Source of the DNA: Palsa-506 sp963836355
GTDB taxonomy: Bacteria > Actinomycetota > Actinomycetes > Streptosporangiales > Streptosporangiaceae
Assembly (NCBI GenBank): GCA_963836355.1
Contig: CAWIJO010000014.1
Location: 310,001-374,000, forward strand
Length of the DNA stretch: 64,000 nt
Reading direction: 5' to 3'
Positions 54,206 through 64,000 of this stretch are shown one piece after another. The notes under the pieces are model-generated. The model did not search any database, was not told where the DNA came from, and saw nothing but the letters and a program-made list of their open reading frames with translations. How positions within the stretch are numbered: the first letter of the stretch is position 1; each line of letters begins with the position of its first letter. A program made the translations under genes and the position numbers.

Positions 54206-54620
54206 TGGGGCTCCAGGTACGGTGCAGGTTTACGGACGGGGCCGGTGCCGACTCCGCCAGGGCCAGGCACGTTTCAGCACAGCCAAAACTGGCGCCGGGG
54301 TGACCGGACCAATGAACGTTACGCGGGCCGGCCGCTAGCGGTCAAACTGACCCGTGCCCGATGCCTGACATGGCCGGATGAGCGCACCTGCCAGAGACAT
54401 CCCTGGCCCGGCGCAACAACGCTATTTGCGCCGCGCGCACAGGAACCGGGCCCTAGGCTGTGGATAGCGGTCCCGGCGGCGGGCCCGGGGGGGCCGGTTG
54501 ACCGCCCGAGTTATCGACCAGCGGGCAGCGAAGGAGCGGCCACAAGGCGAAACGCGACGTGCACAACCTGTGGAAAAAGCTGTTGATCACATGTGGGGGC
54601 TGGCGCGAGATGAACGGTCG
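54206..54620. other. rpmH-dnaA divergent intergenic region
   Basis: About 415 bp carrying the promoters of both genes. DnaA-box-like sites TGTGGATAG (54459-54467) and TGTGGAAAA (54569-54577) could mediate dnaA autoregulation. The dnaA frame stays open back to 54498, but the conserved protein starts at 54621. Confidence 0.6.
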
Positions 54621-56222
54621 ATGAGCGAGGCAGACCTCGCGGAGGTGTGGGCCCGGTCCCTCGACGAGCTCGCCGAAATGCACATCGAGCCCGCCCAGCG
54701 CGCCTGGCTCCAGCTCACCCGGCCACTTGGGCTGGTCGAGAACACCGCACTGATCGCGACTCCGAATGAATTCGTCAAGGAGCAGCTCGAGACGAGGCTC
54801 CGGTCGCTGATCACCAATGCCCTGTCCAGGGAACTCGGCCGTAGCATCCAGCTTGCCGTGACCGTCGATCCGGCCGTCACCGCGGCAATGCCCCTTGCCG
54901 CGGACGGCCACGAGCAGTCATTGCCCGGCACGGCCAACGGCCCTGAGCCCGGCATGGCCATGGGCCCCCGGACGCCCGAGTTCGGTGACGGCCGCCTCCC
55001 CGGCCGCCACCGGCCGTCACCGGGCGACCCGGCCGCGGACGGCCTCGGGCCGCCGTCCGGGCTCGGCATCACCGCCGGCCGTTCCCTGGAGCACGGCGGC
55101 GGGATGGATCCTGTCACCGGCCGGCCCCGGCCGCCGGGCATCCCGGGGCAGACCGCGCCCGGGCACGGGTCGCCGCGGCCCGGCCAGGCGCGGCTGAACC
55201 CGAAGTACACCTTCGAGACGTTCGTCATCGGATCCAGCAACAGGTTCGCGCACGCCGCGGCCGTCGCGGTCGCCGAGGCGCCGGCGAAGGCCTACAACCC
55301 GCTCTTCGTCTATGGTGACTCCGGACTGGGGAAAACGCATCTGCTGCACGCCATCGGGCACTATGCGCAGAGCCTCTACCAGGGCGTCCGGGTCCGGTAC
55401 GTCAGCTCGGAAGAGTTCACCAACGACTTCATCAACATGATCAGGGACGGCAAGCAGGACGGCTTCCGGCGCCGCTACCGCGATGTCGACGTGCTGCTCG
55501 TAGACGACATCCAGTTCCTGGAGAACAAGGAAGGCACCCAGGAAGAGTTCTTCCATACCTTCAATACTCTGCATAACGCGAGTAAGCAGATCGTGATCTC
55601 GAGCGACCGCGCGCCCAAGCGCCTGGTGACCCTGGAAGACCGGCTGCGGAGCCGGTTCGAGTGGGGGCTGCTCACCGATGTACAGCCCCCTGAGCTAGAG
55701 ACTCGCATCGCCATCCTGCGCAAGAAGGCGGTACAAGAAGGACTCAACGCCCCGCCAGAGGCGCTCGAATACATCGCGAGCCGCATCTCCACCAACATTC
55801 GCGAGCTTGAGGGCGCGCTGATCAGGGTCACCGCGTTCGCCAGCCTCAACCGCCAGTCGGTGGATCTGCAGCTGGCCGAGATCGTCCTGAAGGACTTGAT
55901 CCCCGAGGCACAGGGACCGGAGATTACCGCCGCCACCATCATGGGCCAGACCGCGTCCTATTTTGGGCTCTCCATCGATGACCTCTGCGGCACCTCGCGG
56001 TCCCGCGTCCTGGTCACCGCCCGGCAGATCGCCATGTACCTGTGCCGCGAGCTGACTGACCTGTCCTTGCCGAAGATCGGACAGCAGTTCGGCGGCCGCG
56101 ACCACACCACTGTGATGCACGCCGACAGGAAGATCCGCTCCCTGATGGCCGAGCGGCGGTCCATCTACAACCAGGTGACCGAGCTGACCAACCGGATCAA
56201 ACAGCAGGCCCGGTCCGGGTGA
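54621..56222 (+). CDS. dnaA: Chromosomal replication initiator DnaA
   Basis: 533 residues from the ATG at 54621 (SEADLAEVWARSLDELAE, the usual domain I start); upstream ATGs at 54591 and 54498 are alternatives. Domain II is a long Gly/Pro-rich linker (about 95-190). The AAA+ domain has Walker A GDSGLGKTHLLHAIG and Walker B VLLVDDIQFLENK. Domain IV ends with the DnaA-box-reading GGRDHTTVMHADRKI. It opens oriC in the next intergenic region. Confidence 0.95.
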   Translation: MSEADLAEVWARSLDELAEMHIEPAQRAWLQLTRPLGLVENTALIATPNEFVKEQLETRLRSLITNALSRELGRSIQLAVTVDPAVTAAMPLAADGHEQSLPGTANGPEPGMAMGPRTPEFGDGRLPGRHRPSPGDPAADGLGPPSGLGITAGRSLEHGGGMDPVTGRPRPPGIPGQTAPGHGSPRPGQARLNPKYTFETFVIGSSNRFAHAAAVAVAEAPAKAYNPLFVYGDSGLGKTHLLHAIGHYAQSLYQGVRVRYVSSEEFTNDFINMIRDGKQDGFRRRYRDVDVLLVDDIQFLENKEGTQEEFFHTFNTLHNASKQIVISSDRAPKRLVTLEDRLRSRFEWGLLTDVQPPELETRIAILRKKAVQEGLNAPPEALEYIASRISTNIRELEGALIRVTAFASLNRQSVDLQLAEIVLKDLIPEAQGPEITAATIMGQTASYFGLSIDDLCGTSRSRVLVTARQIAMYLCRELTDLSLPKIGQQFGGRDHTTVMHADRKIRSLMAERRSIYNQVTELTNRIKQQARSG

Positions 56223-56580
56223 ACGGTTACATAACAGCGCCCCGCGCGACAATCAGTGCGCACAGGCTGTGGACAAACCTGTGGATGCGCTTGGGACAAG
56301 CGGAGGACAACTACTGCCGGCCGGGGGGTAACCGCAAGGGGACCAGCCGGGGGCGGTGCAGTATTCACAGCCAGCGCGTGGCGACGCGGCCGCGGGGCAC
56401 AGCCACTGTGGACGGATGTACCCGCGCTGACCTGCGGCAGTGCCCGGTGTCCCCAGTGTCCACCGACCCTATGACTACTACCTTTCTTTATTTCGCTGAG
56501 ATACTAAGTACCAAGCAGGCAGCCCGCGCGCTCAGCCGGGCGGGCCGCTGGCAGGTGCCGAGACCGGGAGGCAGCTTCCT
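56223..56580. other. Chromosomal origin of replication (oriC)
   Basis: The dnaA-dnaN intergenic region is the standard actinobacterial oriC. DnaA-box-like sequences on both strands include TGTGGACAA (56268-56276), TGTGGATGC (56280-56288), TATTCACAG (56362-56370), TGTGGACGG (56407-56415) and a GTGTCCACC near 56456. A relatively AT-rich stretch (about 56470-56515) precedes dnaN and may be the unwinding element. Confidence 0.8.
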
Positions 56581-57712
56581 GTGAAGATTCAGGTGGAACG
56601 TGATGTCCTGGCCGAGGCAGTGGCGTGGACCGCGCGCGCGCTCCCGGCCCGCCCGACCGTTCCGGTGCTGGCCGGGATGCGGCTGCAGGCCGGAGCCGAG
56701 CTCACGTTGTCCAGCTTCGACTACGACGTGTCGGCGCAGGCCCGGGTGCCGGTGACGGCAGAGGAAGAGGGCAGCGCCCTGGTCTCCGGGCGGCTGCTCG
56801 CCGAGATCAGTCGCAGCCTGCCGAGCCGGCCGGTCCAGATCGCGTCGGATGGTGCGCGCGCCGTCCTCACCTGCGGAAGCTCTACCTTCACGCTGCTGAC
56901 CATGCCGGCCGACGAGTACCCGGCGCTGCCGGAGATGCCGCCTGCCGCCGGATCAGTGGGCAGCGACGCGTTCGCCTCCGCGGTGAGCCAGTCGGCCACG
57001 GCGGCCGGCCGGGATGACACCCTGCCGGCCCTCACCGGCGTGCGGATCGAGATCGAGGGCGACGCCATCACGCTGATCTCGACGGACCGCTACCGGCTCG
57101 CCGTCCGCGAGCTGCGCTGGACCCCGGCGCGGCCCGACCTTTCCGCCGCGGTGCTCGTGCCGGCCAGGGCGCTGGCCGAGACGGCCCGGTCGCTGACCTC
57201 GGGCGCGGAAGTGTCGATCGCACTAGCCCTGCCGGGCGAGGCCGGAATCCGGCGGGGACGGCATGATCGGCTTCGAGGGGGCCAGGCGCACGACCACGCG
57301 GCTGCTCGGCGGCGAGTTCCCGCGGTACGAGGCGCTGCTGCCGGCGCACGTCAACTCGGTCGCCGAGATATCCACCAGCCAGCTGGCCGAGGCAGTCAAG
57401 CGGGTAGCGCTCGTCGCCGAGCGCAACACCGCCGTCCGGCTCGCATTCACGCCCGGCCAACTCGTCCTCGAGGCCGGAACCGGGGACGAGGCGCAGGCGG
57501 TAGATATCCTGGAGGCAAGCTACGAGGGTGACGACCTGTCGATCGCCTTCAACCCGCAGTACCTGCTCGACGGCCTGGCCGCGATCGACTCGGACATGGC
57601 CAGGATCTCGTTCACCGAGCCGGGCAAGCCGGCGCTGATAACCGGCAAGCCGGCCCCGGACGGCCAGCCCGACTACCGGTACCTGCTGATGCCGATCCGG
57701 CTCGGCGGGTAG
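56581..57712 (+). CDS. dnaN: DNA polymerase III sliding clamp (beta), with apparent frameshift
   Basis: The frame from 56581 encodes clamp domains I and II (VERDVLAEAVAWTARALPAR, then LPALTGVRIEIEGDAI) until about codon 222. The rest of the clamp (MIGFEGARRTTTRLLGGEFP to the family C-terminus YRYLLMPIRLGG) is in the +1 frame, ending at 57712. Deleting one base around 57244-57256 (for example one A in GGAATCC) gives a normal 376-residue clamp. Because dnaN is essential, a sequencing or assembly error is the best explanation. Read literally, the protein is truncated and fused to 95 residues of nonsense. Confidence 0.88.
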
Positions 57713-57787
57713 GCCAGGCGTGGCCGGCCCGATGGCTGACAATGTCGGCACGGCCACTGACATGGCCGGCCAGTAGTCTGCACTGCC

Positions 57788-58903
57788 GTGCGTATCACCC
57801 GGCTCGCGCTGACAGATTTCCGCTGCTACGCGTCGGCGGAGCTAACCCTCGCGCCTGGCGTGAGTACCTTCCTAGGACTCAACGGGCAGGGCAAGACCAA
57901 CCTGGTCGAGGCGGCGGCCTATGTCGCGACGCTGGGCAGCCACCGGGTGGCTAGCGACGCGCCGCTGATCCGCCGCGGCGCCGAGCGCGCGATCCTGCGC
58001 GCGATGGTCACGTCGCAGGCCAGGGACAGCCTGGTGGAGATCGAGATCAACCCGGGCAGGGCGAACCGCGTCCGGCTGAACCGGATGCCGTTGGCTCGCC
58101 CGCGCGAGGTGCTCGGGACGCTGCGCTGCGTGCTCTTCGCGCCGGAGGATCTCGCTGTCGTCAAGGGCGACCCCGATCAGCGTCGCCGGTATCTCGATGA
58201 CCTGCTGATCGCCACCGCGCCGCGGTACGCGGGCACCAGGGCCGACTACGAGCGGGTGCTGCGCCAGCGTACTGCGCTGCTGAAATCGGCCAGGGCCCGC
58301 GGCGGCGGGGCGCCCGCCGCGCTCGATGCATGGGACGAGCAGCTGGTCCGGACGGGCGCCGAGCTGACCGCCGCCCGGCTGGCCCTGGTCGCGGCGATCC
58401 GGCCGCTGGCCGCAAAGGCATATGCCGCCGTGTCCGGGGACGACGGCGCGGCCGGGATGACCTACCACCAGCCGTTCGGCGGCAAGAGCGAGCCGCCGGG
58501 CGGCCTGGCCGAGCTGCAGGACGTGCTGCGCGGCGCGCTGGCTGCCGCCAGGACGGCCGAGCTTGACCGCGGCGTCTGCCTGGTCGGCCCGCACCGGGAC
58601 GATCTCGAGCTGCGGATCGGCGACCTGCCGGCCCGCGGCTACGCGAGCCACGGCGAGTCATGGTCACTGGCGCTCGCGCTCCGGCTGGCCGCCTACGAGC
58701 TGCTGAGATCGGACGGCGAGGATCCGGTGCTGCTGCTCGACGACGTCTTCGCCGAGCTTGATGCCGGGCGCCGGGAGCGGCTTGCCATGCTGGTAGGCGA
58801 CGCCGAGCAGGTGCTCGTGACGGCCGCGGTGACCGCGGACGTCCCGCTCGTCCTGGCCGGACCGAGATTCGACGTGGCCGGCGAGACGATCAGCCGTGCC
58901 TGA
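57788..58903 (+). CDS. recF: DNA replication and repair protein RecF
   Basis: 371 residues, GTG start. It is an SMC-like ABC ATPase with Walker A GLNGQGKTNLVEA, the FAPEDLAVVKGDPDQRRRYL region and Walker B LLLDDVFAELD. It acts with RecO/RecR to load RecA at gaps. It follows dnaN by 75 bp; the gnd gene that separates dnaN and recF in Streptomyces is absent here. Confidence 0.95.
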   Translation: MRITRLALTDFRCYASAELTLAPGVSTFLGLNGQGKTNLVEAAAYVATLGSHRVASDAPLIRRGAERAILRAMVTSQARDSLVEIEINPGRANRVRLNRMPLARPREVLGTLRCVLFAPEDLAVVKGDPDQRRRYLDDLLIATAPRYAGTRADYERVLRQRTALLKSARARGGGAPAALDAWDEQLVRTGAELTAARLALVAAIRPLAAKAYAAVSGDDGAAGMTYHQPFGGKSEPPGGLAELQDVLRGALAAARTAELDRGVCLVGPHRDDLELRIGDLPARGYASHGESWSLALALRLAAYELLRSDGEDPVLLLDDVFAELDAGRRERLAMLVGDAEQVLVTAAVTADVPLVLAGPRFDVAGETISRA

Positions 58904-59588
58904 GCGGGACCCGGACCGCGCGGCCAGACGGCTGTCCGCAGCTGAGGCGGAGCCCGTCGGCAGCATGCGGCGGGCGGAGTCCCCGGACGGCGCGGAGCCG
59001 GATCTCGACGTTGGGCGGCCGGCAGCTGCGGGCGGCAGTGCCGATCCTGGTGCCGATCCTGATGCGGTGCCGTCCGTGCCGTCCGCCGACCCAGCGGGCC
59101 GCGCGCAGCTTGCCCGCGAAGCCCTGCTGGCCGCGAAGGCGGACTCGGCGGCGAGGGGGAACTGGCCGGGCCGCCGGGCCAGCCAGGCGGCCGGAACGAC
59201 ATCGGCCGGAGCCGCAAGGCGGCGGCATCGCAGGGAAGACCCGGAGCCGCTGAACACGGCCATCGCCGGCCTGATCGATGCCCGCGGCTGGCGGCTCGCC
59301 GCCGCGGCGGGCTCGGTATTCGGCCGGTGGGAGCAGATAGTCGGCCCCGAGCTCGCCGCGCACACCCGGCCGGACGGTCTCGCCGACGGCGAGCTGACCG
59401 TGACGGCGGACTCGACCGCCTGGGCGACGCAGGTCCGGCTGCTGGCCGCCACGCTCGTGCGCAGGGTGAACGCTGAACTTGGCGACGGCGCGGTAAAACG
59501 GGTCAAAGTGCACGGCCCGGCCGCACCGCGGCGGCCCGGTCAGTGGCGGTCGCGCGATAGTCGCGGCCCGCGTGATACGTACGGCTGA
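58896..59588 (+). CDS. DUF721 protein (DciA-like)
   Basis: 230 residues, GTG start overlapping recF by 8 bp. The first 110 residues are low-complexity and charged. The C-terminal DUF721/DciA domain (VFGRWEQIVGPELAAHTRP, then WATQVRLLAATLVRRVN) is the part linked in other bacteria to loading of the replicative helicase DnaB. Its place between recF and gyrB is constant in actinobacteria. Confidence 0.88.
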   Translation: MPERDPDRAARRLSAAEAEPVGSMRRAESPDGAEPDLDVGRPAAAGGSADPGADPDAVPSVPSADPAGRAQLAREALLAAKADSAARGNWPGRRASQAAGTTSAGAARRRHRREDPEPLNTAIAGLIDARGWRLAAAAGSVFGRWEQIVGPELAAHTRPDGLADGELTVTADSTAWATQVRLLAATLVRRVNAELGDGAVKRVKVHGPAAPRRPGQWRSRDSRGPRDTYG

Positions 59589-59688
59589 GCCTGACGGTAC
59601 TCCCAGGTAAAATGGTGAGTGCACCAAGGCGGACGGCGGCGGGGGTTCGCGCGGCCCGCTGGTGTCCGTTCCAGGAGGAGCTTCCACT

Positions 59689-61620
59689 TTGTCGTATGAC
59701 GCACGGTCGATCACGGTCCTCGAAGGCCTGGAGGCGGTACGCAAGCGCCCCGGCATGTACATCGGCTCTACCGGCGAGCGCGGACTGCACCATCTGGTCT
59801 ATGAGGTAGTCGACAACGCCGTGGATGAGGCGCTGGCCGGATACTGCGACCGGATCGAGGTGACCTTGCTCGCCGACGGCGGCGTGCGGGTATGGGACAA
59901 CGGTCGTGGCATCCCGGTCGACAACCACCCGGTGGAGAACCGGCCCGCGATCGAGGTCGTGCTGACCACGCTGCACGCGGGCGGGAAATTCGACGGCAAG
60001 TCCTACGCGGTTTCCGGCGGCCTGCACGGCGTCGGCGTGTCAGTGGTGAACGCGCTGTCGGCGCGGCTGAAGGCAGAGATCCGCCGGGATGGCTATACCT
60101 GGCGGCAGTCCTATGAGATCAGCCAGCCTGTCAGCCCGCTGGTGCGAGGCGAGCCGACGGACCAGACCGGCACCACGATCACGTTCTGGCCGGACGGCAC
60201 GATCTTCGAGACGACTGCCTGGTCCTTCGAGACACTGTCCCGCCGCCTGCAGGAGATGGCGTTCCTGAACCGCGGCCTCGCGATCGTGCTGACCGACCAG
60301 CGGCCCGACCACATCAACGGAGAGCCGCGCGTCGCCAGCTATTGCTACGAGGGCGGCATCGCGGATTTCGTCCGCTACCTGAACGCGTCCAAGGAGGCCG
60401 TGCACGCGTCGATTATCGACTTCGGCGGCGACGGCGAGGGAATCTCGGCCGAGATCGCCATGCAGTGGAGCGGCGCGTACTCCGAATCCGTGCACACCTT
60501 CGCGAACACGATTAACACGGCCGAGGGCGGCACGCACGAGGAGGGCTTCCGGGCGGCGCTGACGACCATCGTGAACAGGTATGCCCGCGAGCAGAACATG
60601 CTGCGGGAGAAGGACGACAACCTGACCGGCGATGACGTGCGCGAGGGCCTTACCGCGATCATCCACGTGAAGCTCGCGGAGCCACAGTTCGAGGGCCAGA
60701 CCAAGACCAAGCTGGGAAACACCGAGGCCAAGTCGTTCGTGCAGCGGGTATGCAATGACCACCTGCGGGACTGGTTCGAGCGCAATCCCGGCGAGGCCAA
60801 GGCCATCATCATCAAGGCCACCCAGGCGGCCAGGGCCAGGATCGCCGCCCGCCAGGCCCGCGACCTGACCCGCAAGAACCTGATGGGCGGGTCGGGGCTG
60901 CCGGGCAAGCTGGCCGACTGCCAGTCCGGCGATCCGGTGCAGTGCGAGATCTACGTGGTGGAGGGGGACTCGGCGGGCGGCTCGGCGAAGAACGGCAGGG
61001 ACCCGAAGTTCCAGGCGATCCTGCCGATCCGCGGCAAGATCCTCAACGTCGAGAAGGCCAGGATCGACCGGGTACTAAAGAATAACGAGGTCCAGGCGAT
61101 GATCACCGCCCTGGGCACCGGAATCCATGAAGAGTTCGACATCGCCAAGCTCAGGTACTACAAGATCATCCTGATGGCGGACGCCGACGTGGACGGCCAG
61201 CACATCACGACGCTGCTGCTCACCCTGCTGTTCCGATTCATGAAGCCGTTGATCGAGGCCGGGCATGTCTACCTCGCCCAGCCGCCGCTTTACAAGATCA
61301 AGTGGGAAGGCCGGAACCCGCCCGGCTACGCCTACTCCGACCCAGAGCGAGACGCCGTGATCGAGGCGGGCATCGCCGATGGCAGGCGGGACCCCAGGCC
61401 GCGGGATGGCGTGCAGCGGTTCAAGGGACTCGGCGAGATGAACGCGAACGAGTTGTGGGAGACCACGATGGACCCGGCCCGGCGGGTGCTGCGCCAGATC
61501 ACGCTGGACGATGCCGCCCAGTCCGACGAGCTGTTCAGCGTGCTGATGGGCGAGGACGTGGAGTTGCGGCGCGCGTTCATCCAGCGTAACGCGAAGGATG
61601 TCAGGTTCCTGGACATCTGA
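59689..61620 (+). CDS. gyrB: DNA gyrase subunit B
   Basis: 643 residues from a TTG at 59689: AGGAGGAG (59673-59680) lies 8 nt upstream and the product then begins (M)SYDARSITVLEGLEAV as in homologues; a GTG at 59662 lacks such support. The GHKL ATPase (YEVVDNAVDEALAG, DNGRGIPVDNHP), transducer and TOPRIM domain (EGDSAGGSAKNGRD, MADADVDGQHI) are complete. With GyrA it introduces negative supercoils. Confidence 0.95.
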   Translation: MSYDARSITVLEGLEAVRKRPGMYIGSTGERGLHHLVYEVVDNAVDEALAGYCDRIEVTLLADGGVRVWDNGRGIPVDNHPVENRPAIEVVLTTLHAGGKFDGKSYAVSGGLHGVGVSVVNALSARLKAEIRRDGYTWRQSYEISQPVSPLVRGEPTDQTGTTITFWPDGTIFETTAWSFETLSRRLQEMAFLNRGLAIVLTDQRPDHINGEPRVASYCYEGGIADFVRYLNASKEAVHASIIDFGGDGEGISAEIAMQWSGAYSESVHTFANTINTAEGGTHEEGFRAALTTIVNRYAREQNMLREKDDNLTGDDVREGLTAIIHVKLAEPQFEGQTKTKLGNTEAKSFVQRVCNDHLRDWFERNPGEAKAIIIKATQAARARIAARQARDLTRKNLMGGSGLPGKLADCQSGDPVQCEIYVVEGDSAGGSAKNGRDPKFQAILPIRGKILNVEKARIDRVLKNNEVQAMITALGTGIHEEFDIAKLRYYKIILMADADVDGQHITTLLLTLLFRFMKPLIEAGHVYLAQPPLYKIKWEGRNPPGYAYSDPERDAVIEAGIADGRRDPRPRDGVQRFKGLGEMNANELWETTMDPARRVLRQITLDDAAQSDELFSVLMGEDVELRRAFIQRNAKDVRFLDI

Positions 61621-61737
61621 GCGAGCAGGATGCCCGGCCGGCGGGCTTCCCCCCCATGATCACCAAGGGTCGGCGCCGGACCGGGCGCCACATCCGCCGG
61701 GATCGTGTAACTGGTACTGGCTGAGAAGAGACGCGAA

Positions 61738-64000
61738 GTGACCGACGTGAATACGCCCGACGCCCCCGCGGGCGGGCACGACCGCACCGAGCCTGTCGAC
61801 ATCCAGGTAGAGATGCAGCGCAGCTACATCGACTACGCGATGTCCGTCATCGTCGGCCGCGCGCTGCCCGACGTGCGGGACGGCCTGAAGCCCGTGCACA
61901 CCCGCATCCTGTACGCAATGTACGACGGTGGTTACCGGCCCGAGCGCGGCTACTCCAAGTGCGCCCGCGTGATCGGCGAGGTGATGGGCCAGTACCACCC
62001 GCACGGCGACAGCGCCATCTATGACGCGCTCGTCCGGCTGGCCCAGCCCTGGGCGATGCGGATGCCGCTGGTGGACGGCCAGGGCAACTTCGGCTCGCCC
62101 GGCAACGACCCGGCGGCCGCGCACCGCTATACCGAATGCCGGCTGGCCCCGCTGGCGATGGAGATGCTGCGGGACATCGACAAGGACACCGTCGACTTCC
62201 GGGCCAATTACGACGGGCGTTCCAGAGAGCCGACGGTACTGCCGAGCCGGTTCCCCAACCTGCTGGTCAACGGCTCGGAGGGGATCGCGGTCGGCATGGC
62301 GACCAAGATCCCGCCGCACAATCTGCGCGAGCTGGCGTCCGGCGTTCAGTGGTTCCTGGAGAACTTCGAGGCGACGGACGAGGAGCTGCTAGCGGCCCTG
62401 ATCGAGCGGGTCAAGGGCCCGGACTTCCCGACCCGTGGGCTGATTGTCGGCCGCCGCGGCATTCAGGAGGCCTACCGCACCGGCCGCGGCTCGATCACCA
62501 TGCGTGCCGTCGTCGAGGTGGAAGAGGACCGCCGGGGCCGCGCCTGCCTGATCGTCACCGAGCTGCCCTACCAGGTCAACCCGGACAATCTCGCGGTGAA
62601 GATCGCCGAGTTGGTCAAGGACGGCCGGGTCGGTGGCATCGCCGAGGTCCGGGAGGAGTCCAGCGGCCGCACTGGCCAGCGGCTGGTGATCGTGCTGAAG
62701 CGGGATGCGGTCGCCAAGGTCGTGCTGAACAACCTGTACAAGCACACGCAGCTGCAGGAGACCTTCGGCGCCAACATGCTGGCCCTGGTCGACGGGGTGC
62801 CCCGCACCCTGCGGCTGGACCAGATGATCAGGTACTGGGTCACGCACCAGATCGAGGTGATTGTCCGGCGGACCCGGTACCTGCTACGCAAGGCACAGGA
62901 GCGGGCCCACATCCTGAGTGCGCTGCTCAAGGCGATCGACCAGATTGATGCGGTGATTGCGCTCATCAGGGCCAGCGCGTCGGCGGCCGCGGCGCAGCAG
63001 GGCCTGATGGACCTACTTGACATCGATGACATCCAGGCCAGGGCGATCCTTGACATGCAACTGCGCAAGCTCGCCGCACTGGAGCGCCAGCAGCTTGTGG
63101 ACGAGTACGAGGAGCTGATGGCGCAGATCGCCGACTACGAGAGCATCCTCGCCTCACCCGAGCGGCAGCGGCAGATCGTCGGCTCCGAGCTTGCCGAGAT
63201 CGTCGCCAAGTACGGCGATGACCGGCGAACGGAGATCATCGCCTATGACGGCGACATGTCCGTCGAGGATCTGATCGCCGAGGAGGACGTCGTCGTCACG
63301 ATCACCCGCGGCGGCTATGCCAAGCGCACGAAGACGGACCTGTACCGGGCGCAGCGCCGGGGCGGCAAGGGAGTGCGCGGCGCGCAATTGCGGACCGATG
63401 ACATCGTCGAGCACTTCTTCGTCACCACCACCCACCACTGGATCCTGTTCTTCACCAACAAGGGCCGGGTCTACCGTGCCAAGGCCTATGAGCTGCCGGA
63501 CACGGCCAGGGATGCTCGCGGCCAGCATGTCGCGAACCTGCTCGCCTTTCAGCCCGACGAGCGCATCGCCGAGGTGCTGGCGCTGCGGGACTACGCGGTT
63601 TCCCCTTACCTGGTGCTGGCCACGTCCTCCGGGCTGGTAAAGAAATCCAGGCTGACCGACTTCGACTCGCCGCGGGCAGGCGGGATCATCGCGATCAACC
63701 TGCGCGAGGACGACGAGGTGATCGCCGCCAGGCTGGTCTCGCCGGAGGACGATCTGCTGCTGGTCAGCCGGCATGCACAGGCGATCAGGTTCCGCGCCGC
63801 CGACGATGCGCTGCGGCCGATGGGCCGGGCCACGTCCGGCGTTATCGGAATGCGGTTCACTGACGGAGACGAGCTGCTCGGCATGCACGTGGTCCGGGCA
63901 GGCGCGGATGTGCTGGTGGCCACCGGCGGCGGCTATGCCAAGCGAACGCCTGCCGACCAGTATCCGGTGCAGGGTCGCGGCGGTCGCGGCGTGCTGACCG
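61738..64000 (+). CDS. gyrA: DNA gyrase subunit A, 3'-truncated by window end
   Basis: It starts at GTG 61738 and stays open to the window edge (754 codons). The breakage-reunion domain has the catalytic Tyr in AAAHRYTECRLAP and the quinolone region HPHGDSAIYDALVR, with Ser and Asp at the two main resistance positions, i.e. wild-type-like. The C-terminal beta-pinwheel has begun (EEDVVVTITRGGYAKRTK, then the GyrA box GRGGRGV near the edge). It lies 117 bp after gyrB, probably as one operon. Confidence 0.96.
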   Translation, partial: MTDVNTPDAPAGGHDRTEPVDIQVEMQRSYIDYAMSVIVGRALPDVRDGLKPVHTRILYAMYDGGYRPERGYSKCARVIGEVMGQYHPHGDSAIYDALVRLAQPWAMRMPLVDGQGNFGSPGNDPAAAHRYTECRLAPLAMEMLRDIDKDTVDFRANYDGRSREPTVLPSRFPNLLVNGSEGIAVGMATKIPPHNLRELASGVQWFLENFEATDEELLAALIERVKGPDFPTRGLIVGRRGIQEAYRTGRGSITMRAVVEVEEDRRGRACLIVTELPYQVNPDNLAVKIAELVKDGRVGGIAEVREESSGRTGQRLVIVLKRDAVAKVVLNNLYKHTQLQETFGANMLALVDGVPRTLRLDQMIRYWVTHQIEVIVRRTRYLLRKAQERAHILSALLKAIDQIDAVIALIRASASAAAAQQGLMDLLDIDDIQARAILDMQLRKLAALERQQLVDEYEELMAQIADYESILASPERQRQIVGSELAEIVAKYGDDRRTEIIAYDGDMSVEDLIAEEDVVVTITRGGYAKRTKTDLYRAQRRGGKGVRGAQLRTDDIVEHFFVTTTHHWILFFTNKGRVYRAKAYELPDTARDARGQHVANLLAFQPDERIAEVLALRDYAVSPYLVLATSSGLVKKSRLTDFDSPRAGGIIAINLREDDEVIAARLVSPEDDLLLVSRHAQAIRFRAADDALRPMGRATSGVIGMRFTDGDELLGMHVVRAGADVLVATGGGYAKRTPADQYPVQGRGGRGVLT

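Overview
This window is high-GC actinobacterial chromosome containing the replication origin. Gene order (dnaB-rplI-rpsR-ssb-rpsF ... pcnA-murJ-sigM-trxBA ... parBA-rsmG-jag-yidC-yidD-rnpA-rpmH | dnaA-oriC-dnaN-recF-DUF721-gyrB-gyrA) matches the conserved Streptomyces-type origin neighbourhood. The DUF6049, DUF5318, MurJ-pseudokinase and PadR-ino1 neighbours also point to Actinomycetia, possibly a Streptosporangiales relative; that placement is inference.

Left part (1-9.3 kb): a truncated TPR protein, then a tightly overlapped six-gene chemosensory operon on the minus strand (mcp-cheW-cheA-cheB-cheR-REC/PIG-L) preceded by an aquaporin gene. The final product joins a CheY-like receiver to a PIG-L-type deacetylase. 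No flagellar or pilus gene is nearby, so this looks like a chemosensory pathway with an enzymatic output. It is the most unusual system here.

Accessory part (9.3-17.1 kb): an integration hot spot next to a tRNA-Arg gene. It holds one complete IS4-family element with a perfect 25-bp terminal repeat and 11-bp target duplication, sitting in a small gene that can be rebuilt exactly in frame. It also holds a truncated relative of that IS, remnants of a pSAM2-type replication initiator, two tyrosine-recombinase 3' ends, an MFS remnant and two small membrane-protein genes.

Middle part (17.3-46 kb): asparaginase, a divergent HxlR regulator/MFS exporter pair with two matching operator palindromes, dnaB carrying a 426-residue intein, ribosomal proteins and SSB, an AP endonuclease, a class A PBP, PadR regulator with operator and inositol-phosphate synthase, then pcnA, DUF6049, murJ, a separate pseudokinase, sigM and its anti-sigma factor, and trxBA behind a canonical SigR-type promoter.

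Origin part (46-64 kb): three parS sites around parAB, the yidC-rpmH cluster, dnaA, oriC and the recF-gyrase block. Two essential genes carry apparent single-base frameshifts: dnaN (near 57246), and yidC, whose conserved C-terminus lies in another frame. Sequencing error is the simplest explanation for both. gyrA runs off the right edge.
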